From Seriola aureovittata (taxonomy: Eukaryota; Chordata; Actinopteri; Carangiformes; Carangidae): a stretch of DNA of 64,000 bases. Positions within the stretch are counted from its first letter, which is position 1. The number at the start of each line of letters is the position of its first letter. Below are positions 41,601-53,800 of this stretch, piece by piece. The notes beneath the pieces were generated by a model. The model had not been told where the DNA came from. It saw only the letters and a list, made by a program, of their open reading frames with translations, and searched no databases. Position numbers and translations under genes: made by a program. The DNA lies in NCBI RefSeq assembly GCF_021018895.1, contig NC_079375.1:11378732-11442731 (forward strand), written 5' to 3'.

Positions 41601-44600
41601 AATGCTACTTGGAAAGCGGCGTATTGTTCAAATATGCTAAACGTGTGTTGATTTGTGGGAATTAGCTTGCTAAACACCACAAACAATACACACAAGTCTT
41701 CAGAGTTTATGTTCTGAATTTATCAAAAACCTCAACCTTATCTTGAATGTCATCAATGTTTGAAGATAAGCAGTTCATCATTTAAAGGAAAGTAATTTGT
41801 CAGACTAGCTAGCTTAGTGCCATTCAAGCCTATGTAGCAGCTAGCATCTAACAAGCTAACAGCAAAAACCATGTTTTTTCAATACGCAGCTAAAATGTGA
41901 ATGGCTCCTTATTTAAAGCAATATTTGTTTAGTTACTGTAATATTTGTTTACAACACTGAATGTGAGTAAATCAAGACCCATGTGCACATAATAATTATA
42001 CTTACATAATGTTGAAGCAAACATCATCACTGTAACATCCAACTGTACTCACTCACAAACACCAATATCAATACCATTTTCTTTTACTTTGTGTGAGCAG
42101 TATTTTTTTTTGAATACTTACACGTACACTTTTCTGCTGATTTCTTACCTTTCCATCTGCTCCCAACTCCACTCCCTCCAGCCCGATCACCATCTCCTTG
42201 GCGCTGACGCCTCCTGACGGGTGCCGCTGACGCCCTCCTTCCAGCTTTATATCCCTGATGATGAGCACACAACCTTTGAGGTTTTCATCATACAAATAAT
42301 ACTACTCCTTGTTTAATTCCCATCTCCTCCTGCTGGGGCCTTGTCTAGCACACCTCCACATCACTACCTCACAGATATAGGCCCTGTATTGATCTGCATT
42401 CATCGGCCGGCCTAGTTTCTGCAGTTGCCCATGTCTGTGGGTGCATCTCAGGGAAATCAGAAATAAAATACACCCTTGGGAGTAAGGATGGAGGAGAGTT
42501 TGGTTTTGCTCTAGCAGGCCAGCCTCCTCAAAAGGCCTCACCAACGCATGAAAACCCATACTGCTGTGGGAGATTTGCAGGAGGTCAGATGGTCTGCTGA
42601 AGTAAAAAACAGATGGCTGGAGAGTTAAGTGTGTCAATGGAGCAAACAGTGGAGAGCCCTTGACTGAACACATTTCGTATGTGCCAAATCTTTCTGTATT
42701 CCATGTCTGCTGCTGAGAACATACGGCAGACTGGGGCAATCACATGCAAAATTAGATTAAAATGGTTCCCAGATAAATAGAAAGAAATTACACAGTAGGC
42801 CCTCACATGACTCTCCCAGTGTTTTGATGACATGTGGGGCCAATCTGTTATAATGAAAACAGTGTTATCTGGCAGACAGGCACATAAGAACACAGTGTTG
42901 ATAGATGCATCATAGACATGGAGATCCTTAGGCAGCAGACATCTTACAGCACAGTGGAGATTAAATAAAAATGGGGGAAACACAAGAGACAGAAAGCTTT
43001 CTAGGAAGAGAGCTTTTCTATGAAGCTTCGGTCTGCTGAGAATAAGGAGAAATGAAAGGAAATTATAAGAAAAGCTGATACTGCCAAGTAACATGCATGA
43101 ATAGGAATCACTGGCTTCAAACAACGATATGTTAATAGTATTTTAATCAATGCAGCGCTCATTATGTCCTGCCAAATGTTTCTAAATCTAGAACAAGCAA
43201 CCAAGAAATAAATATTAACATGACTAAAAGAATCTTGACCCCCTGCTGGTTACGTACACTATCAAATACTGTGTGTTGGGTTGACTGGCTTGTAATAATA
43301 TTCCCCTACAGACTTCACCCATTACACTAAACTTATGAGCATCACTTGGTTATACTTGATTATTCCCTGCTGTGAGGAAGTTTGTCCTTTGCATTTGACC
43401 CATCTAACATTTTACCCTGGGAGCCAAGTGCAACTACAGTCCAATGCCAGGACTATTACCTAACATGCATGACTTTTAGGGTCACAAAAACTGAAGTATG
43501 TGGAGAAAACCCATGCCAATACAAGGAGAACATGCAAAGTCCACAAAGAAAAGTTACAGCTGACCCTAGAGGGGTTTGAACGCAGGAGTATCTGGCTGTC
43601 AAGAGACAGTGTCGGCCCATAAAAAGATGTCCAAGTCCAAGTTAAATTTTTGTCTTTTCCTTAAACGAAAGGTTCGAGAACATTCGCTTTCTTACCAACA
43701 GTTAGATGAGAAGATCCATGCCACTTTAATGTCAGTATGTTACATATAAAGGTATCACCAGCAGGCAGTTAGTATAGCTTAGCATAAGGTCAGGAAAGAG
43801 CTTGCCTCACTATCTAAATGTTAAAAAAATTTGCCTATCAGCAACTGAAAAACTCAGTAATTATCAAGATAAATTTTGCTCTCATCTAATTATTGGCAAG
43901 AAAGTACATAGCAAAAAGCAAATGTTTTAATGTTTGAGTGTAAGTTGTTTGGGATCATACCAGTCTGCTGTGTAAAATTTGATCATTTTTGTTCGTGGGA
44001 TAGTAGTTATAGTAAATATAAAGACAGAGACAGAAGAAAGAAGAAGAAAGATAGAGAAAATAATACATGCAATCAATCATTTGGGCCCAGCCGTCTAATA
44101 AAAGGTTGTTTTACTGTTACAACACTTAACTGAGCCAACCAAAGTCTAACTGTAAACTGTCAATTAGCAGCAATTAGCTGTCAAATGTGTGTATTGGAAA
44201 GCCCTGGGGGGGTTTATTAACCCTTGACCTTGCACTGATTGGCTGGCTTAGGAAATTCCACAAATGGATTGAGCCTTTTATGCTCTTCACTAAGCCCTAG
44301 TGTGAAGCTTTTCTTTCTGTGCATTGTATTCTCTAGTGTTTATGTGTCCCCTTTCTCTTTCACTTCCTCCAAAACACACCGTTTCATGTGACTGGGGAGG
44401 GTGGGAGCATCAGGACAAAGGCCCTACCAGACCTATCCCCACGCAAGCCAGGTGGGTACATTATTACATAGAGCTTTGTGTTGCTTTAAAAAAAAAAAAA
44501 AAGAAAAAAAAAGAGGAAACAGGCATCTATAGAGAAGCCAGAGATGTTTTCTCTTGAAATGTAATCTCAAAACCCAGGCATTGAATAAACAAAAATGGTT

Positions 44601-47600
44601 AATAACAAACTGTCATGACTGTGTACGATCAACAGATATATACCCAGTCTGTCAACATTGTGGATAATTAGACCACTGAACATCACATTCAATTTAAGGG
44701 TTAAAATTTCGATATCCAAGGAGAGCAGAAACCCCAGGAAAGGTGAGTCTTAAATGTTACACAGCAAAGCCAGCAACAGACAAAAATGGGTTGACAAAAA
44801 AGAAAAAAAGAAAAAAAAAAAAAGATGAGTGCCCAAAAGCCACCAGAGGCATTATGGAAAAAGCAGTACAAGCAACAAGCATTAGGCTACAATGTGGTCT
44901 AAGTATATACAAAATTAAGCCTTTAAAGCCCATTTCAGCCCAATGTTTATTTTTTTAGGGTAAAAATGCATCCACCAAAACCAGCCCTTAGCGATGTATG
45001 CACCAGTCAGAGGAGAGTACATCCATAGAAAAGAGGGATGAGAAAACAAAAGGAAAGAGGGAGCACAGGCTGGAGTTACAAAGTTCGGCATGCTGTCGGA
45101 TACATACCCTGCTTGGCTACAATCTCGATAGGGCAGGACAGAAAATACACTATAGAAGGATCTTCTGCCACTGATAAGGACTATCCTATAAAAACAAAAA
45201 TGGTAAACAAGCTAATCAATGTCTATCTGGACAAGATCCACAGATTAAAGTTGGAAAAAGTGTGCAGTAAAAACTTAGAATAAAAGAGAATGAACTGGAA
45301 ATTCAGGATAAGTGTGTGTTGTTTTGTAGCATTGTAGCATGTAGTCAGTGGTTTGGAAACAACAAAGATGCATTTTTGCTACAAAATCTTATTTCTTTAA
45401 AAACTTCAGTTCAAACGAGCCATTTTTATACTAAACTACAGACATGTTTCCAGGTGACCAGATGTCCACATCACAGAATGTCTTTAAATAAAACCAAAAC
45501 AACCTCAGAATTACTTCTATTAATAGCTGCAACTCACAGGCACATGATGATGATCACCACTCGGCCAAAAATCATCATCAGGACATACACAGCACGTGAG
45601 TCATGAAATGCCTATTGTTTCAGCATCAGTTAATCAACAAGTAGTGGTTAATGGTGTGGAAAATCCAGCTCAGCATTATCCCACATCAGATGTGGATCTG
45701 GATATCAGGAAAAACAATTTTACATATCGACTAATTTAACAGGTGGAACTTATCAAGATGGTACAGCGATAGTCTAAACCAGAGGTACTAGCTTTCACAT
45801 GAGATCTGCTTCTTCGGGACAACCAAACGCTGAACAAGAGCTAGAACTAACAGATTAATAAATACATTAATAAATTAATAGATAGTTTAAAAAAGGATTC
45901 AACTTAAAAAAGGATTCTTTACTTAAAAAGATTAGACTATGCATCGCAAAACACCAACAAAAAAAAGTTACAAGTTACTTTCCAAAGCAAAAGGCTGAAA
46001 GTCACCAGAGCATTATTGGTCTCCTGGCTTATTTTAAACAACAACCATCGCCCCTTTGGTTACTTTCTGCACACCCAGTAAAACGTCAACATTAACATCA
46101 CTGAGCCAAAAGTTGTCTGTATTTAGGGATTTGTATGCCGGATACATGTTTGTTAGACTGTGACACAATGGCATGTGATTCAGTAGATTTATTTAGTACT
46201 CGAGTAAAGTGATTTTACAGTGTGATTCCGAAATTTGAAAAGTGATCAAAATAAAATATGATATATTCAATATAGACATGATTTATATTATGTTATATTT
46301 ACAAGTCAGAACAACATGCTGTGAATGGGCCAGGCCTGCTCGCCTGCAATGTGGCTTGTAATGTGAGAAACATCCAAACTGCAGTTCATTGACTGGGGCA
46401 GCCTGCCATTATCCACTGAGGACTTGTATTGACTAAGGGATGGCGTTGTTTGCCTTCATACCTTCCATTGCGCATATCATGTTGCCTCATGTTCTTTATG
46501 AAGTGGACTTTCTTGAAGCTCTTTGGTCGGGGTGAACCCGATAGGGTTCGGCATCTAAAATGTAAAACAAGAACACAACATCAGTACCCAGAAAAACAGA
46601 GAAACTCTGCCAGTGGGATACATTACACTGAGCTGAATGTCTCATTTTACACACACAAAATGTAGTAGCAGACAATGTGAATGAGAAGGGTAATCCTGTG
46701 CATTTTACTACCTGCGAAGAGGAGCATTTTCCTCAATGTCCTCTAGCGTTTCAAGCGAAGAGCGCTGAGAGATGAGTCTTCGTCTGAGAAGGCAGACAGA
46801 GGGGTTTGAGGTTAGAGGAAATTAAGAAATTATCAACACCAAAATCTTACAGGACCAACTGCCATTCAACAGCTCCTAGATGAACCAACGCTGGCACAAT
46901 AATAGCAACATTTCTAATCGTGATCTTTTTTTTTTTTTTGCCATAGCAAACACATGGTACTGCAAAGGAATTTGATGAAAAAGCAAAACAGTAAATCAAA
47001 GTCTGCTCAACAGCAATACCTGAAATGGAAAAGGTCAGCACCAAAAATCTATAAGGTCATTTTCCACACAAATTGAGGTCAGTCTAGCTTTTAGAATAAA
47101 ACAAGATATCAGTATTTGCCAAATGTCAAGCCAAATCTCTATTTACCTACTTACTGCAAAGCAATGCATCAATAAGCCACTATGTAGCTCACTATACTTT
47201 TACACAACTACAACTACTAAAAACGTTTTTTTGAATTTAACAGAATATGTCAAACTACTGTGCGTTAGTGTCAAATAATCAATTTTGCCGAAAGAAAATA
47301 CTTTCTGTTTTCTGGTACTTGACGCTCGTTGATCCTTATGTATATTCATGTCAGTGCTCAAAAAGCATTAAGGTTTGATACCCAGCTCTGGAACAAAGTG
47401 CATGTGTGGTGACTGGAGGCCTTGACACATGGGTCACACAATGTTAAATTATCACCTGTTTTTGTATGTTCTGTGGTTCATTTACACAAATGAGTCTTGG
47501 ACGGTCAAGTTATGACTGCCATCAATCAACACCACTGTGTGCCTTAGTGGTCAATGATCACTCCTCAGCCTTGTGTAGATCACAGAGAATTTTCCAGGAT

Positions 47601-50600
47601 CTGAGCTGCTAAGAGGATAACGATCTGGCTCTGAAAGCACTTTGTGTAACACATTTTGTCACAGATGGCCTTTATTTCACACTTTATTGCACGACTCAAC
47701 AGGCTAATTCTGCTGGACCACTTTTATATGATCGGCTGCCAGTGTCAGAAACAAACCCACATGTGATAGCTAAGTAAGCCTGAGCTGTTCCAAAATTAGG
47801 TTGTAATTGCATCTTTAGCACCACAATAATAACATAATCCAACTCATTTGCCTGCCTTACAAAGTGGCCACAATTAAAGTAGTGGAAATTAACACAATAA
47901 TGGTCAAATAACAAAAACATGACACATTCTCTCAAAGGGTCTATCTGTCATCAAGTCCTAAACAGCTCTGCAGCTGTCTTACTATTCTGCCAGGCTCAAA
48001 CAAATGGCTGTTCACACCATGCATATTGTATATCCTCTTGGGCTAATTATTTTAACAAATCAAAAAGGTGCTGTAATGCTGTAGACCCTGCAGCATAAAA
48101 ACAAGCTGATGACACTGATGACCCTCTTTACTGAGCATCTCAGCCAAAGGGAGAGACAGCGGCGCGTAAAGCAGAGTGGCTGGTTAATAAACGACAGAGC
48201 ATGAGGACAGATTAACAAAAGATGACTCTGTACTTGAGGATCTCCCAGGGTTTAAACCAACACAAGCTGAGTGAACTCTGTATACTGGAGGAGATGGGGT
48301 GAGATAAGTGTTTACATCATGAGGAGCCAGACTGTTGAAGCAGACAAGAAACCGAGAGCCATTATTCTGGCTCACCCTCTGCACTGTATATTATGACCCT
48401 AATGATCATAAACTGGAGGCAAGAACACCAAGCTCCGATAAAGGACATGAACAGTACAATTCTTAGTCCAAATGATTACCACAGTGTGCAGCTGACATCA
48501 ACACTGTCTCCGCTACCGTGCACTGAGAGGGTCATAATAAAGGGGCCTGACCTTTAGCTGAAGGTCAGACGAGTGGGGGTCATGTGATTTATGGTTAAGT
48601 CTTACATCATCCTCCATTACTGATAACCATGAAAGATGGATTGGCTGAATAAAAAATAAGCGGACAAGCTGACAAGGCTTCTGATTTGCTCAAATGGTGC
48701 ATAACTTCATTCCTAAAACCACTGCAAAATGAAGCTTTAGAAACGTTTTGATCATAAGAAGAGCTTTCAATGGTGTATTTTGATGTATTTAGAGATGAAA
48801 TGGGATCCTAGCATGGATAACAGTCTTTAGTTAATGAGAAAGTAAAAATCACCTCATCTTAGTCTTTAATCCAACACTGACTCAAATTAAGGCTTTCTAT
48901 TCCAAGGCTTAACCTAAAGCTGCACTAATCAATATATTCATGTGAACAATGGGTCGAATGACTATGGGCAACATCAAAGGCTTGTCTAGTAGTATCGAAT
49001 TCACAGAGAATTATCACCCAACACTGCAGCCCTCTTTAGCTCTATGGAGCGCTTTAGCTTTTTTCAGCTCTTTGTTTTGGCTTTATGGCTCACAAATGTA
49101 TTGTATTGGTTCGCTCTCATTGCTCTCATCAGCATTGTTTACAGCATCAGCAGGCAGCTGTTTTCAGCAAGCTTTAAAAGCCCACTGTAAACTACCTGCC
49201 CAGCATGCAGCAACAGACAACATCAGCATCTAGCTGGTGAACATAGTGGTGCATTTAGTAGCTAAAGAAACAGATATTTTCCTCAGGAGCTGGTGGAGGA
49301 CAAAACAGAGCTAAAATGGAGAGTGAACATTGGACTCACATTCATTATGTGGCCAGAAACACAAATCCAAATGAATGATAATGTTTTTCCAAGTTTGTTA
49401 GTGTCTGCTAAATGTCTAAATAGGAAACTGTTTGCTAACACTTGTAGCATCATACCAAGGTCATATTTGTTGTTAATAGCTTGTTTTGCCTCGCCCCAAT
49501 TAGCCAAATAAGTCAGTTAATGCAGGTTCATAGAATTATAGTTTGGGATGTTTTCAATTCTTAATATATTTCTCACATACTAATGTGTACACTGAAACAG
49601 TCATTATTTTCTATAATCATTACTCCTGTCCATAGTGGCAGTGAAGGGATACATTCCCAGCACGATAAGACGAAGGACCAAATTTACAGTTCTGATTCTA
49701 TGTAAAAATGTATTATAAAGTTCAGCTGAAGTTAATATGAGCCTTTAGCTGCCTAAGTTAGCCCAATTAAGTGGGTATCCTCCAAACCTAGAACAAACTT
49801 CCCCCTGTAATTCCCGAAACAATGTTTTCTTGAAGAGCTAAAAAATGGAATTTCACACACAAGAAAAGGCTTGTTACTTTGGAAGCTGCCCACTTGATTT
49901 CACCAACTTAGCCTGCTAAATGCCCATTTTAGCTTCGTGTGAATTTTTGCACAGACTGAGAACTGGACAGGGGAAATGACTACACTGACCAAACACTGTC
50001 AACATACATAGGCACGAGAATAGAATAAAACTATAAAGCTACAGTGTCCCCAGTCTATACCTGAGCCTAGGAAGAAATAACCTCTTTTTGTTACCTTGTG
50101 TGACATTTAGTCATTTTTCCAATGCAAATCTCTATGAATCGTTACTTTCCTTTTAAATTATTCACCAATTGGCCTAAGGGCCATGTTTCCAGTTCATCAA
50201 CTGAACAGTGCTTCAGAGGACTTTGATCCAGACAAACTGTACGTTAACAGCTGCAGCAGGATATGTTTTTAATGCAAAAGATGTTTTCCAGGCTGGTACA
50301 AATCCTGGAAACAATAACGCAGGCCAAGCCACTCATTCACTTTAGACGTGAACAATACCAACTCGGGTTAGAACAATCAGTTTCTATACAGCTTGACATT
50401 AACAAGAGTCTGTCTGAAGCTTCAAAGAAGCCTCAGTTTAAATCAGTGGCAAAGGAGCCACAACAAGCATCCCTCAGTGTCTTTGACACAGTTCCTACTA
50501 CTGTTGCCTCAAGTAATTTTCTTTAAGCATTTTTCATAAATGCAACCCATTCAGCATTAAGCCATTTCTACTGCAGACACAATAACATCCTCTTGGAATT

Positions 50601-50848
50601 GAAAATGTCTCGAATAGTTATTGATAATCCTGTCCAGTGGTGCCATGAAATAAAGCTATAAAACTCAAGTGGACTATTTAGATGTGGTGATTAAACAGCT
50701 TCACACATACACCCTGTTGGCAGCTTGCCACAGGACATAGTCTTCCATTTTGCTGGGAGAGTCACTGAATGGAAATAAATGTAATGTTCTGGGCTTCTTC
50801 ACACAAATACAGCCCCACTAAATGGAAATGTGATTATTCTGATATAAA

Positions 50849-50879
<31 letters not shown>

Positions 50880-53800
50880 CCAGTCAGAGCAGTTCAGGGG
50901 GGATAAATGAGATGTATCAGTAGATTTAAAAAATAAAAATCGACAAAAAGGAAGTTGAAGAAAGAGAAACACAAATAAAAAGGTTCTGCTGTGTACAACA
51001 GCAATATATGGCACAGTTAAGCTGTTCAAGGTGAAGAAACCGAACAGGTCATAATGTGGAAATTTAACTCTGGGGTCCAACTTGAAATTGCATGAGGTAA
51101 AACACATGCTGACCCTTGTTACCCTGTCTTTACTCACTGTGGGATTTTTCATTCAAATCTTATGGGCTTTTCTAAGCATTTGTTGACAGCTCAGGCATTG
51201 AGAGACTCTGTGAAGGAAAATGAAGCATGCTTATGTAAGCCTGCGATTATGCCAACCATGACCTCAGCGAACAACGATCAACATCATGACCAGAAGTATG
51301 TGACCCAATCGCACAAAAACTCCACAGGACCATTATAACAGCTTGTGCTGCTTGTTTTCCAGCCACAGTTTCTGCTGCCTCATGCTAAAAAAATCTTGTT
51401 AAAGTACATGATTCTGCACTTTCTAATGGTGGCGGGAACCTTCGTACGTCTTACTGGGGAAAGGATGAAATTAAAATAGCTCTACACCTTAGGCAGACAA
51501 GGCCAGATGGTAATAGGTACTGTATGCTATATTTAAAGCACAGCTCTTGGCATGCTGATTCATGATGGATGAACGCTAAGGAGTGGAAGGAAAGCTGAAT
51601 ATAAAATCACCCATAATTTTCATGCATTAGATTCTGATTAGGATATGGTCTAAAGCGGTTTTGGCCTCAGAGAGTCTATTCTGGCGGCACATCAAAGGCT
51701 CTGTGACTTCCTGAATGGGAGCGGGACTGAAGGCCAAAAAGTCTGAGTGGAGAGTGTGTCTCTGATGCCCCTGGGAGAGGAAGTGGAGGACAGAAAATAC
51801 AGAGCTGAGAGCCAGGCTGCTTCTCAGAAAGCCTGGGCATCCTGCCTCACCCAGCCAGGGACCTCTGGACACGTTTCCACCAGCTGCCCTCAGAAAACAA
51901 ACCAGGCACTGTGCAGAACGCTTGTCTGTCCGCGCGCCGGTGGAATATGGCCACGCTCCATCAACAGGTTGCTTACCTCTCAACATTAGAATTCATTTTG
52001 TGTGGATGTCCTCCAAACACATTCCAAAAGCAGGGTACAGTCAAGGTTAAAGAATTTCATACTGTAGTTACTAGCTCAACAACAACAACAACAGAACTGT
52101 GTAGTAGAAAGCAGATGTCAGACATGCAACAGCTGGGCATTGAACCTCAATATTTTTTCGGTTCTGAACTGAAATGTGTTCACAGAACAAAGTACTAAAA
52201 TCTGCCTGGGAATAATTTAATCTCTGATTTTTATCGTAGTTTTTTTTTTTTTTTTAGCCAGAGCTCTTTTATGACACTTTGTGTTTAACATTTGAAAATT
52301 ATTGCTTTGATTTTGTGAAATAAAAAAAATTAAAAAAAGTTCTGTAGAAAAACATGTATACATTTCCCAAAGTAAGGTATTGAAAAAAGTATTGTTGCAG
52401 TATGGGTAGCCAAACTGTTATTTTGTCAAACGAAGTTCAACCACATGCATGTGCAATTCAGTGCCACCATATATACCCACCTGAGCCAAACTATTTCCAC
52501 CTTGAGACTGAAAATTTAATCTTGACCTTGGAAACATTAGTTGACAGAACAATCTCACCATAATCTCATTCAGTATTTAATCTGGAGCTTTCTATCATAT
52601 CACATGATATTCCTCAAGACATGGAGTTTGCCCAGCTGTCATGGGATTGCAGATTTTCACATTTCTATTTTGTCAACTCCTGTTTCCAAGGTCAAGAATG
52701 AACTTTAAATCTCTACTTTTAAGACAACATGAACAGGCGGTCCTTAAAGTGATCAGGAAAATGGAAAAATAAACATACAATTGTATATGATCAAAAACTC
52801 AAGAACAGCTCCTAATTGGTGGTGAGAATGTTTTGTCAACTAATGTTAACTTTATTATGGGCCTGTGTATCAATTCATCTGTGTCTATTTGAAGCTGTGG
52901 TTAATAATGTACTGGATTGTGCATCATTGTTAGGTGTTTCTGTTATGTTCACTCCATGTAAATAGTCTCTCATTTAAAAAAATTATTGATGGCTTCTTGA
53001 GTGTTATGCATGTCTCTATCAAAAAGTACAGATTAAGACTTGCGGAAGCCGTTAGTTCAACAGTGCAATTTCCACGAGTTCAAGAAGGGGAACTAGATGC
53101 TTACTGAGTGTTTCGCCATGAAGCAGAGCTTCCTGAAAAGTCTGGCAGAGTCACCAGAGGGAGGAGAGGATTTGGGTAAGAGAGGGGGGCTCTGGATGGA
53201 GAGCTGAGCAGAAAGGATTTGACAGCAGGTTCTGACAGTGAGAAAGCCATGAGACGACTGTTACTGACAGCTGTCCCACTGTGAGGTGAGACCCTCCAGC
53301 CTCTCCTCGTGCCTCCCAGGTGAAGACAAAGCAAACAAAGAGGGCAACTAAAAAGACATCCACATGGAGCAGCAAGCCCCTCTTCTGTTCTATGTGTATT
53401 TGAACAGGGGTGTAGAGTTACAGCATGTTTATATCACGCAGAGGAGAAGAAGGAGACAGCAGGTGTGTGCCAGGCTTTGGAATGACATTCACTAAAAATA
53501 ATTTGAGGTCCAGTAAATTTGACAGAGCATGAGAACATGTACAAAACAGAAACACAGAGAGAAACTGATGAGGTGTGCTGCTGACTTCCCTCTCAGGGGA
53601 AACTAGGTTACGCCTCCACAGCTGTTGGACCTGTGATCATACTGAATGTATCTGTCCCTGTGCAGACCAGTGAGTCATAAGGCTACAACCATCTGCATGG
53701 AGTAAATATACAAACAGCTGAACTTTCTCCTCCTGCTGTGCATTGTTGTGTCCAGGCAGATTGCATTGCTTGGAACCAAGAGTACCTTTTCAAAACAGAA

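Larger units (their letters stand above)
42255..45107 (-). other. cables1: cables1 intron 4
   Basis: A 2.85-kb intron with two dispersed-repeat fragments and A-rich tracts near 44488-44515 and 44797-44823. The minus-strand frames at 42302-43124 (145 and 179 codons) have cysteine- and phenylalanine-rich composition, no recognisable domain and overlap each other. I treat them as chance. Confidence 0.75.

Noticed and set aside
42302..43124. Overlapping minus-strand frames of 145 and 179 codons
   Set aside because: They lie in cables1 intron 4, overlap each other in different frames, contain no recognisable domain and have untypical composition.
51627..51989. 119-codon minus-strand frame in cables1 intron 1
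   Set aside because: No recognisable domain. It is a GC-richer stretch that yields open frames on both strands. An alternative exon cannot be excluded, but nothing positive supports it.
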